From contig JAFTDQ010000102.1 in the NCBI GenBank assembly GCA_017454075.1, forward strand, positions 1 through 20,960: DNA of 20,960 nucleotides, given 5' to 3'. A program made the translations under genes and the position numbers. This stretch comes from Clostridia bacterium (GTDB lineage Bacteria > Bacillota_A > Clostridia > Oscillospirales > CAG-272). The notes beneath the pieces were generated by a model, which saw nothing but the letters and a program-made list of their open reading frames with translations, had not been told where the DNA came from and ran no database searches. Shown here piece by piece: positions 1-7,965 of the stretch (within the stretch, counting starts at the first letter, position 1; the number at the start of each line of letters is the position of its first letter).

Positions 1-777
1 ATATGGGATATACAAATATTCCGAAGTAGACACGATTTTGTAAAAAATTTTTGTGCTGCTCAGCTAGGAGGAATAACTGAGGTGACAATTTCAAACAGTT
101 CATTTACTGGTAGGGCAGATATCATAAGGAACAATTTTAACAACACTGCATCTATATGGGAAGTTAAGCCTAACAACCCCCGATACTACGGCAGCGGCGG
201 GCGGGGAACTAAACAGATTACAAGGTATATTGCTCAGGCTTTGCTTGGTGATGTTCACAAAGGAACGTTGACTTTTCCAAATCACCTAGTGGCAGGAGAA
301 CCTATTGTTCCGTTCTATTTAGATGTTCCAAGTCTGACGGGAGGAACAGAGACATTAAAAGTTTCTCCATCACCTCAATATTCTACAATTCCCAATGAAA
401 GTGGTCTAATACTATATGAACAGAAAAATAAGGAAGAACAGATACCGGAATATGAGTACGAGCAGGTTTCCGCAGTTGATTTAATAAATCATTATGCAAC
501 GTATGCCGTTCCATCTATGGTTAAAGTGGGGATAACAGATTTGGTTATCACCTTCGCCGAAGTCGTAATATCCGGAGTTGCTATGGGCGTGTGTATTATG
601 TATGCAGGAGATATAATTCCTGCAATGAACGGCGTAATAAACGGCACGGTAAACCCCGGCACCATTACAACTGCATTGGAAACAGCCGTTGAGTCCAATG
701 AGTTGGTTGTAATAAATCTGTCTGAAGCATCGATTAATCAAATACTATATTATGCTTCGACTTCGCTTGCAGCATAA
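1..777 (+). CDS. C-terminal part of a probable polymorphic toxin with a PD-(D/E)XK nuclease-like domain (5' end outside window)
   Basis: The reading frame is open from the first base. Residues just after a possible GTG start at base 82 show a restriction-endonuclease-fold pattern: GRADII (acidic Asp on a strand), then IWEVKPN (the E-x-K motif), then a helix with KQITRYIAQ carrying the conserved Gln/Tyr. This order is typical of C-terminal nuclease toxins of RHS and other polymorphic toxin systems; that is family knowledge, and the toxin role is inference. The GTG has a good AGGAGG at 66-71. However, the upstream in-frame residues read as a helix plus strand (VKNFCAAQLGG, then TEVTIS) that would complete the fold, so I favour a protein entering from the left. 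About 150 residues follow the core, with a hydrophobic stretch (VITFAEVVISGVAMGVCIMYAG) and no recognised domain. It is AT-rich compared with the core genes and lies 3 bases from the next gene. Alternatively it is a stand-alone orphan module starting at 82. Confidence 0.6.
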   Translation: MWDIQIFRSRHDFVKNFCAAQLGGITEVTISNSSFTGRADIIRNNFNNTASIWEVKPNNPRYYGSGGRGTKQITRYIAQALLGDVHKGTLTFPNHLVAGEPIVPFYLDVPSLTGGTETLKVSPSPQYSTIPNESGLILYEQKNKEEQIPEYEYEQVSAVDLINHYATYAVPSMVKVGITDLVITFAEVVISGVAMGVCIMYAGDIIPAMNGVINGTVNPGTITTALETAVESNELVVINLSEASINQILYYASTSLAA

Positions 778-780
778 AAA

Positions 781-1716
781 ATGATTGATTTAAGATCACA
801 TGGCGGTATGTTTGCGAGTAATTCGCTGATTAACATATATAACAACAGATTAGCTGAATATAAAGAGAATATTCACGCATACGATGATGCGGAATTGTAT
901 AGGATATACCTCCTTCTTGCAAGACACGAAGCATTCAAGCGCTTCCCCGATTCTCATAGGGATCAAATGCAAATGGAAACATCACTGCGTATTGAACAGG
1001 AAAAGAAACATTCGGATTATATCGCCTGTCATCCTGAAATCGAGAAGATAAGGGAAGGTTTTTGTGTTGCTTCACTTAGGTTTCCTTTGTTTTGCTCGCT
1101 ATCCTTTACAGATCAATTTCGGCGTCAAATACAGAATAAAATCCGTGAGCTGATCCCAATTGAAGATATAATTTGTCATGACAGTCTTATGAAATGCTAT
1201 AAAAACATTACACTTGCGCCTGTCGGTTATTCTTTAATTTCTTACAATATTGGAGACTATTTTTATTGGGCAACCGGTTCTCCGGGAGATCACAAATATA
1301 CATATTTTCAATCGATGCTTGCCACTCCGTGGTGGGCGGAAAACTTTTGGACCGATCTTCCGACCTTGCTTTTTATGTGGGTAAGGGTAATCTCCAAATC
1401 AAGACCGTATGAGCCGGTTCTCTTTTATAACGATTATCCCGACGATGATCTTGAATTTGAAATACTGACAGAAGCGCCGTACTGGTTCCCCAAGACGTAT
1501 AAAGATATGCCTCCGCATATCAAATCAACTCTGAGATTGTACGAACCCGATCTTTACCGCGGGTGTAATGAAAAGAAGTATTTTCATGATTCCATCTGCG
1601 ACCCGAACATGTGGAAGGACTGGCTTGTTCCCGTGTGCGAAAACATTATCTGTATTCAGGAGGAAACGGATAAGAGAAAACAGGATCGGATGCATAACTG
1701 TCACAACGCAGAATAA
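781..1716 (+). CDS. Unrecognised 311-residue protein, candidate immunity protein
   Basis: I do not recognise a family. The start codon comes three bases after the stop of the nuclease-like gene, with no convincing Shine-Dalgarno, so translation is probably coupled. This is the arrangement expected of a toxin and its immunity protein. The product looks cytoplasmic: no signal peptide and no clear membrane span. It is unusually rich in aromatic residues in the middle (GDYFYWATG, TPWWAENFW, EAPYWFPK) and acidic overall (YPDDDLEFE). The N-terminal third is helical with many charged residues. Base composition is AT-rich like the gene before it, which suggests the pair moved together. The immunity role rests only on position. 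At 311 residues it is long for an immunity protein, so an unrelated hypothetical remains possible. Confidence 0.7.
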   Translation: MIDLRSHGGMFASNSLINIYNNRLAEYKENIHAYDDAELYRIYLLLARHEAFKRFPDSHRDQMQMETSLRIEQEKKHSDYIACHPEIEKIREGFCVASLRFPLFCSLSFTDQFRRQIQNKIRELIPIEDIICHDSLMKCYKNITLAPVGYSLISYNIGDYFYWATGSPGDHKYTYFQSMLATPWWAENFWTDLPTLLFMWVRVISKSRPYEPVLFYNDYPDDDLEFEILTEAPYWFPKTYKDMPPHIKSTLRLYEPDLYRGCNEKKYFHDSICDPNMWKDWLVPVCENIICIQEETDKRKQDRMHNCHNAE

Positions 1717-1719
1717 TTC

Positions 1720-1746
1720 AAAAGGACGGGGTTTTCCCGTCCTTTT
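1720..1746. terminator. Bidirectional intrinsic terminator between convergent genes
   Basis: An 11-bp perfect stem (1720-1730 with 1736-1746) has a GTTTT loop. The 3' arm ends in TTTT on the plus strand, and the minus strand also reads out through TTTT. It sits between the stop of the immunity candidate and the stop of lepA, so it can serve both operons. Confidence 0.85.
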
Positions 1747-1765
1747 ATGTTGATATTGCAGAGGG

Positions 1766-3580
<1,815 letters not shown>

Positions 3581-3586
3581 ATCCTG

Positions 3587-4180
3587 TCAGTCCTGCTTTC
3601 GGAGATCGTCGGGAAGTATGCGAAAACCGGTCCTCAGCAGTGAGAAAAACTCGCAGACCGGGAATCCCATCACGTTGTAGAAATCGCCCTCGATCCTGTT
3701 GACGAAGAGAGCGCCGCGCTCCTGAATGCCGTAGGAGCCGGCCTTGTCGAGTGGCTCGCCCGAAGCGATATAGTTTTCGATCTCATCGTCGCCGAGTTCC
3801 CTGAAAAACACCTTTGTCGTGACCGATACGGTCTTTTTTACGCCCTTATACGAGACTGTCACGCCGGAGTGCACGAGATGCGAATTTCCCGAAAGGGTAT
3901 GAAGCATGATACGTGCGTCGGCTTCGTCCTTCGGCTTGCCGAGGACGCCGCCGTTTATCTCGACGACGGTATCCGCGGCGACGACGGGAATCCCGTCCCC
4001 GACGCGCGCCGAGACGTCCGAGCATTTGAGCGCCGACAGAGCCCTCACGAGCCCGTCGGGGCTGTCCGCCGTCACATTTCCTTCGTCGACCTCCGGGAGG
4101 ACGACCTCGAAATCTATATTCTGTCTTTCAAGAAGTTCGCGTCGCCTCGGCGACCCCGAGGCGAGAATAAGCTTTGCCAT
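3587..4180 (-). CDS. maf: Maf-family nucleoside triphosphate pyrophosphatase (dTTP/UTP type)
   Basis: Maf proteins hydrolyse non-canonical and some canonical nucleoside triphosphates to monophosphates, a house-cleaning function in the cytoplasm that can also delay septation. The N-terminal signature LASGSPRRRELL (residues 6-17), the catalytic VAADTVV strand near residue 68, GKPKDEADA, and the C-terminal AGSYGIQERGALFVNRIEGD region are all diagnostic. The last resembles the dTTP/UTP-preferring YhdE subgroup, an assignment made by similarity. The length of 197 residues is normal. The start is fixed by an AAAGGA seven bases upstream and the canonical MAKLILASGS beginning. The first gene of a two-gene operon with lepA, it is served by a near-consensus promoter with a very short leader (about 15 bases). 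Confidence 0.95.
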   Translation of the reverse strand: MAKLILASGSPRRRELLERQNIDFEVVLPEVDEGNVTADSPDGLVRALSALKCSDVSARVGDGIPVVAADTVVEINGGVLGKPKDEADARIMLHTLSGNSHLVHSGVTVSYKGVKKTVSVTTKVFFRELGDDEIENYIASGEPLDKAGSYGIQERGALFVNRIEGDFYNVMGFPVCEFFSLLRTGFRILPDDLRKQD

Positions 4181-4201
4181 GGTAATATCCTTTCGTGGAA
4201 A

Positions 4202-4230
4202 ATTATACCATAACGGGGGATTTTTTTCAA
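4202..4230 (-). promoter_or_regulatory. Sigma-A promoter of maf-lepA
   Basis: On the minus strand TTGAAA (4225-4230) and TATAAT (4202-4207) are separated by exactly 17 bases. The predicted start near 4195 leaves about 15 bases before the maf start codon, just enough for the AAAGGA ribosome-binding site. Confidence 0.8.
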
Positions 4231-4268
4231 TACGGGAACGCCCTTCGTTCGCTAAGCGTCAATTCGGC

Positions 4269-4297
4269 TTGACTAAATGATGAATCGGTGATATAAT
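4269..4297 (+). promoter_or_regulatory. Sigma-A promoter of the structured leader RNA and accessory operon
   Basis: TTGACT (4269-4274) and TATAAT (4292-4297) lie 17 bases apart. The predicted start at about 4304 coincides with the first base pairs of the leader RNA closing helix. It points away from the maf promoter, with about 38 bases between the two -35 boxes. Confidence 0.85.
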
Positions 4298-4302
4298 TAC
4301 GC

Positions 4303-4445
4303 CGTCACACAGTTAATATGCTCTGAGCAGACATGGTTTTGGTAAAAAACGCATGTCCTGTTTTTCAACCTGCTTGGGGCTTGAACTGTGTGACGACAGA
4401 CGGGTGGCGTTTTTTCGGTGCGCGTCCGTCTGGCGCGCACTTTTT
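4303..4445 (+). ncRNA. Structured leader RNA of unknown class (riboswitch-like)
   Basis: The transcript starts about where a perfect 12-bp helix begins: 4303-4314 pairs with 4384-4395. Inside it, 4325-4330 can pair with 4370-4375. A long hairpin forms from 4330-4340 with 4346-4357 (GACATG/CATGTC and GTTTT/AAAAC, one bulge). Downstream is an intrinsic terminator, whose loop segment CCGTCTG (4426-4432) is perfectly complementary to CAGACGG (4397-4403) just after the closing helix. That pairing crosses the terminator stem and could act as an antiterminator. I do not recognise TPP, SAM, FMN, glycine, lysine, purine, c-di-GMP, ZTP, T-box, 6S or SRP signatures. It could be a new riboswitch, another attenuator, or a free small RNA. 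A mini-transposon with terminal inverted repeats is less likely because no target duplication is visible. Confidence 0.6.
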
Positions 4446-4450
4446 GTTTT
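4418..4450 (+). terminator. Intrinsic terminator at the end of the leader RNA
   Basis: GTGCGCG (4418-4424) pairs with CGCGCAC (4434-4440) around a 9-base loop, followed directly by TTTTTGTTTT. It lies 20-odd bases before the next start codon, so it either ends a free small RNA or attenuates the downstream gene. Confidence 0.85.
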
Positions 4451-4471
4451 AAAACGGGGAAGGATGATATT

Positions 4472-5203
4472 ATGAGCGGAAAAGCAAAAACCATAGGGAT
4501 AATTGTTGCATCTGTCGTTGCTGTGGGCGGTGTTATGTCTGTAATTGATAATGTTTCCGAAAAAAAGGAAATGAATGCATTCATTGATTCTGAGTATACC
4601 ACAACACAGCAGATTATTACAGAAACCGAAAGCGAGACATTTGTCAGGTTTGTTCCAGTTGTGGAGATTACGGGGAGGGATCAGATATCAGATCGAGCAA
4701 TTGAGGTCGCAACGACTTTATTAGAAACAGGAGAGATTACAGAGTTTGTTTCTGATCAGATTATCGAAGTTGTAACTACTTCCCTGGAAACTGAGAATAG
4801 AACAAAAGAGGTGGCTACGACGCAAAAAACTGAACAACCTACTGAAACGACCACAAAGACTGAAACGACCATAAAGACTGAAACGACCATAAAAGCTGAC
4901 ACAACAACAAAAACTGAAATTACAACTGCGGAAACTCCAATCATAGTAACTTCCGGTCTTGTTTTTGGCATCAATGAAGATGCTACTGTAAGCATAAAGG
5001 CTAAACCCAATACAGAATATTCCATAAAAGTTTACTACAATAGTGGACCAAGCAAGGCAGCTGGACTTATAACAAAGAAATCCGATAAAAACGGCAATGT
5101 TTCCTGGACATGGCGTATCGTTCCAAATACAGCGTCCGGAACATACAGCATCGTTATTAGAGGCGGCGGCCAGGAGATAGAAAATCATTTTACAGTAAAA
5201 TAA
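4472..5203 (+). CDS. Membrane-anchored Thr-rich protein with a C-terminal beta-sandwich-like domain
   Basis: The start is set by GGGGAAGGA seven bases before this ATG; the frame is open further upstream, but that part overlaps the terminator. Residues 6-26 form one hydrophobic segment (signal anchor), leaving a short cytoplasmic tip and an external body. Residues about 45-160 are rich in Thr, Glu and Lys, ending in a hexapeptide tandem (TETTTK, TETTIK, TETTIK, ADTTTK, TEITTA). This resembles the extended linkers of Gram-positive surface proteins. The last 80 residues (NTEYSIKVYYNSGPSKAAGL, VSWTWRI, SGTYSIVIRGG) look like a small extracellular beta-sandwich module, similar to domains I recall at the C-termini of secreted clostridial proteins. 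The function is unknown. AT-rich, it probably shares a transcript with the next gene and is controlled by the leader RNA. Confidence 0.8.
   Translation: MSGKAKTIGIIVASVVAVGGVMSVIDNVSEKKEMNAFIDSEYTTTQQIITETESETFVRFVPVVEITGRDQISDRAIEVATTLLETGEITEFVSDQIIEVVTTSLETENRTKEVATTQKTEQPTETTTKTETTIKTETTIKADTTTKTEITTAETPIIVTSGLVFGINEDATVSIKAKPNTEYSIKVYYNSGPSKAAGLITKKSDKNGNVSWTWRIVPNTASGTYSIVIRGGGQEIENHFTVK
4841..4930 (+). repeat. 18-bp tandem repeat encoding a Thr-rich linker
   Basis: There are five consecutive 18-base units. The first three are nearly identical (ACTGAAACGACCAYAAAR) and the last two are degenerate. Each encodes a hexapeptide of the TETTxK type. Near-identity at the DNA level suggests recent expansion by slippage, and copy number may vary between strains. 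Confidence 0.85.
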
Positions 5204-5240
5204 TTTTTCTATATGTATTTTAATCGGTGCGGAGGGTGCA

Positions 5241-6617
5241 ATGAAATGTCAAAATTGCGGTGCTGAAATTGGTAAAGGGCAATTTTGCCAGTACTGCGGA
5301 TCTCGGATCTCATTTGACATGAGAAGAGAACAAGAACAATTGAATATGGCAGGATGCCCAAGTTGTGGAAGTTCAAATGTTGCTTTCAGAAGAGAAAAAG
5401 AGGGAGAGGTAACCAAAAGGTATAAAACCGGTAGCGTAAATCAATCTGTCTTTGTGACAACCGGAATTTGCAAAGATTGCGGATATACGTGGCAAACAGA
5501 TAGATCGGTTAATGCCGTAGAGAAAAACAACACTGTATGGTGGGTCTTGGGATGGATTTTCTTTTTTCCTGCTCCGGTAATGATTTTGATTTGGAGAAAA
5601 AAGAATACATGGAGTACCAAGGTCAAGATATTAGCGACAGCAGCATTTTGGGTTCTCTTTTTCTTTATTAGTGCAAGAGCAAAACTGACAGATGTCGAAT
5701 CAAAAAACAATTCATCAATTGGCAATAACGCTCAGACTAACATTACTGAATTTGACCTTATGAGAGATGATGATATAGAAATCAAGGTTGGAGAAAAAAA
5801 GTCCCCGGGTTGGGTGAAAGTTAAGGTAAATAAAACGTCTGACTTTTCAATCGACGATGTCGTTTTCATCTCAGAAAACACAGATATTGCGGAAGTTAAC
5901 CTGACGCATACTGCCCTTTCGACATATCTTTATTTTGAAGTTATCGGTGTTGGGGCAGGGGAGACATTTATATACGTTAAGTCGTCCGATGGGAGTATTT
6001 ATTCTGAAAAAATCAAAGTCAAAGTAATTGGAGAAATTAATGTTAACAGACTTGAGATTGAAAATTCTAATCAAGTTTTTGCATTGGGAGAAAGCCGGAA
6101 ATTATCTGTAAAGTTTTATCCTGATAACGCTTCCAACAAAGAAATAACTTGGAAATCAGATGATGAATCCGTTGTTCGCGTTGACGAAAAAGGAAACGCA
6201 TATGCTGTTTCGGGAGGGTCAACGAATGTGACAGCAATATCAAAAAACGGAATAACCGATACTATAAAAATAGATGTTGACGGCACAAAAAGAGTTATGA
6301 ATCTTCTTACAACATACTCGCGCCTCGACAATAATAACATCGGAGATGATTGGAATTATTTGATAACGGTCAATGGTGATCCGGTCGGTAAATCGTTTAC
6401 TATATCCAAAAATCAGACCTTGAATTTCTATGCAAAATTTATTGAAAACGATGCAAATCCGGACATAGGAGACAACTCAAAACTTTATAAAGTATCCGAC
6501 ATCGACTTTAACAAAGGGTTTTCTGTCAGCATGATTATTAATGTGGCCGAAAATTCGGGTGACAACTCTGGAATGGAGGCTTCGTTCTTGGTGATATTCA
6601 ATTTTGCACCAAAATAA
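5241..6617 (+). CDS. Double zinc-ribbon, two-TM protein with extracellular BIG2-like domain
   Basis: A strong GGAGGG lies just upstream of the ATG. The N-terminus is a zinc ribbon (C3, C6, C16, C19), followed by a second one (C39, C42, C77, C80). Two hydrophobic segments (about 97-117 and 128-146) form a hairpin with WRKK in between. From residue 165 on the protein is probably external: an Ig-like stretch (IEIKVGEKKSPGWVKV), then a clear bacterial Ig-like BIG2 domain (about 272-350, VNRLEIENSNQVFALGES, ITWKSDDESVVRV, GNAYAVSGG) and an unrecognised 105-residue C-terminus. With two spans, the zinc ribbons and the Ig domains would lie on the same side of the membrane, so either one span is not crossed or the topology is unusual. 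Function unknown. AT-rich like its upstream neighbour, with which it is likely co-transcribed. Confidence 0.82.
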   Translation: MKCQNCGAEIGKGQFCQYCGSRISFDMRREQEQLNMAGCPSCGSSNVAFRREKEGEVTKRYKTGSVNQSVFVTTGICKDCGYTWQTDRSVNAVEKNNTVWWVLGWIFFFPAPVMILIWRKKNTWSTKVKILATAAFWVLFFFISARAKLTDVESKNNSSIGNNAQTNITEFDLMRDDDIEIKVGEKKSPGWVKVKVNKTSDFSIDDVVFISENTDIAEVNLTHTALSTYLYFEVIGVGAGETFIYVKSSDGSIYSEKIKVKVIGEINVNRLEIENSNQVFALGESRKLSVKFYPDNASNKEITWKSDDESVVRVDEKGNAYAVSGGSTNVTAISKNGITDTIKIDVDGTKRVMNLLTTYSRLDNNNIGDDWNYLITVNGDPVGKSFTISKNQTLNFYAKFIENDANPDIGDNSKLYKVSDIDFNKGFSVSMIINVAENSGDNSGMEASFLVIFNFAPK

Positions 6618-6632
6618 GATATCGTACAAAAT

Positions 6633-7409
6633 ATGTTTCGCAAAAGAATATTTGAAATAATAGAAACGGCAAAGGAGAACGACAGGATCAGCAACGCTTA
6701 TGACGTTTTCATGATGGTCGTGATCGTTGCAAGCCTGCTCCCGCTTGCGTTTAAGACAGAATATGAGGCTTTTGTCGTTATAGACAAGGTAGCATGCGTG
6801 ATATTCGTGATCGATTATCTCCTGCGGTGGTTTACGGCAGACCATAAGCTGGGCAAGGGGCCGGTCTCGTTTTTGCTTTATCCAATCACGCCGATGGCGA
6901 TCATCGACCTGCTTTGCATACTGCCGTCGCTGAACGTCATCAGCGGGAGCTTCCGCGTGCTGAAGATATTCCGCCTGCTCCGGACGTTCCGCGTGTTCCG
7001 GGTTATTAAGGCAGTACGGTATTCCAAGAGCATAAAGCTGATAAAAAACGTTTTCAAGAACTCAAAAAAGCCGCTTATCACGGTCGGTCTGCTGGCTCTC
7101 GCTTACGTACTCGTTTCGGCGCTCGTGATTTTCAACGCCGAGCCGGATACGTTTGACACTTTCTTCGACGCTGTTTACTGGGCGACGGTATCACTAACAA
7201 CAATGGGATACGGTGATATTTACCCGGTAACGACGATAGGTAGGATAATTACGATGATATCGTCGGTTTTCGGCATAGCTATCATCGCCCTGCCGTCTGG
7301 CATCATAACCGCCGGACTTATGGAAGAAATCAATAAAAACTACGGCGGTGAAAAGAACGAAAGCAAAGAAGACGACGCGAGCGCCGGCGCCGGCGCGGAT
7401 TCACACTGA
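6633..7409 (+). CDS. Voltage-gated potassium channel (Kv-type, six TM)
   Basis: This is a full six-TM channel subunit that would form a tetramer in the cytoplasmic membrane and pass K+. S1 spans about 25-40, S2 47-66 and S3 82-100. S4 carries a basic residue at every third position: R108, K111, R114, R117, R120, R123, K126 and R129. After S5 (147-168) comes the pore helix and the selectivity filter TTMGYGD (189-195), with Met where most Kv channels have Val. S6 contains the IALPSGI hinge (about 218-224). A short charged tail follows S6, with a GAGAGAD stretch near the end, and there is no RCK domain. The start lies 15 bases after the previous stop without an obvious ribosome-binding site, so translation may be coupled. 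GC content is higher than in the two preceding genes. Confidence 0.93.
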   Translation: MFRKRIFEIIETAKENDRISNAYDVFMMVVIVASLLPLAFKTEYEAFVVIDKVACVIFVIDYLLRWFTADHKLGKGPVSFLLYPITPMAIIDLLCILPSLNVISGSFRVLKIFRLLRTFRVFRVIKAVRYSKSIKLIKNVFKNSKKPLITVGLLALAYVLVSALVIFNAEPDTFDTFFDAVYWATVSLTTMGYGDIYPVTTIGRIITMISSVFGIAIIALPSGIITAGLMEEINKNYGGEKNESKEDDASAGAGADSH

Positions 7410-7418
7410 ACTTAACAG

Positions 7419-7453
7419 AAAATCGCCTTCCGCGCGTGGCGGAGGGCGATTTT
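7419..7453. terminator. Bidirectional intrinsic terminator
   Basis: A 14-bp stem (7419-7432 with 7440-7453, one G-U pair) has a 7-base loop. It is flanked by TTTT on the plus strand and by the TTTT of the A-run on the minus strand. It separates the channel gene from the convergent DUF1854 gene. Confidence 0.85.
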
Positions 7454-7466
7454 ATTTCGTGTCGTA

Positions 7467-7958
7467 TCAAAGAAACTCAAACAACAATCTTTTGCTTCGG
7501 CCGTCGAGGTTCTCGACGTCGGGGATCTCGTAGCGGTTGTCGTTGCTGTCACGTATGATGACGCGGTTCGTTCCGTAAAGCCGTTTTATATCGGAGTTCC
7601 TGTTTCTTATGCGGAAGGTCACGTCTCCGCGGTCGGTCACGACGGTCCATTTGAGCGTCCCGAATTTTTCCTCGGTCTTCGTCAGTTTTTCGATCTTCGG
7701 GATCATATAGTATTCGGCGAAGGACTGACGGAGAGCTTCGCGCGAGTCCTCGTCGAGCTCATCGAAATCGCGAACGAACGCGAGCTCGCGCTCATCGCTG
7801 TCGAGGAGCGTGATGAACATGTTTTCGTTCGTGACGGGGAAGAGCCGCCTCGGCTCGAGATTTTCGTAAACCGTCCCGTCTTTAAGCGTGAGCCTGACGA
7901 GATAAACGTCCGTGCGCTCTATCCTTCCCGTGTATTTGTCAATGTATATCCGTCCCAT
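7467..7958 (-). CDS. DUF1854 family protein, partner of the adjacent ABC transporter
   Basis: The sequence follows the DUF1854 pattern: LEPRRLFPVTNENMFITLLD, an acidic FDELDEDSREAL segment, AEYYMIPKIEKL, then FGTLKWTVVTDRGDVTF and a final VIIRDSNDNRYEIPDVENLD block. It is a small cytoplasmic protein without membrane segments and of unknown biochemical role. I recall DUF1854 genes next to ABC transporters, including ones named for association with cyanophycin metabolism in Proteobacteria; no cyanophycin gene is seen here. I chose the ATG because a TGAGG lies five bases upstream, overlapping the stop of the ABC gene. A TTG 15 bases earlier in the same frame would overlap that gene by 8 bases and has no ribosome-binding site. 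It is the last gene of a two-gene operon. Confidence 0.9.
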   Translation of the reverse strand: MGRIYIDKYTGRIERTDVYLVRLTLKDGTVYENLEPRRLFPVTNENMFITLLDSDERELAFVRDFDELDEDSREALRQSFAEYYMIPKIEKLTKTEEKFGTLKWTVVTDRGDVTFRIRNRNSDIKRLYGTNRVIIRDSNDNRYEIPDVENLDGRSKRLLFEFL

Positions 7959-7965
7959 ATCTGCC

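Noticed and set aside
4303..4395. Mini-transposon (MITE) with 12-bp terminal inverted repeats
   Set aside because: No target-site duplication is seen, and the promoter start coincides with the repeat, so an RNA closing helix is the better reading. It remains a secondary option.
4396..4420. T-box-like GGGTGG element in the leader
   Set aside because: The T-box core (AGGGTGGAACCGCGG) is absent, no stem I or specifier loop is seen, and no tRNA synthetase or amino-acid gene follows.
4418..4471. Upstream in-frame start for the Thr-rich membrane protein
   Set aside because: This stretch is the intrinsic terminator of the leader RNA. GGGGAAGGA sits seven bases before the ATG at 4472, and the later start gives a proper signal anchor.
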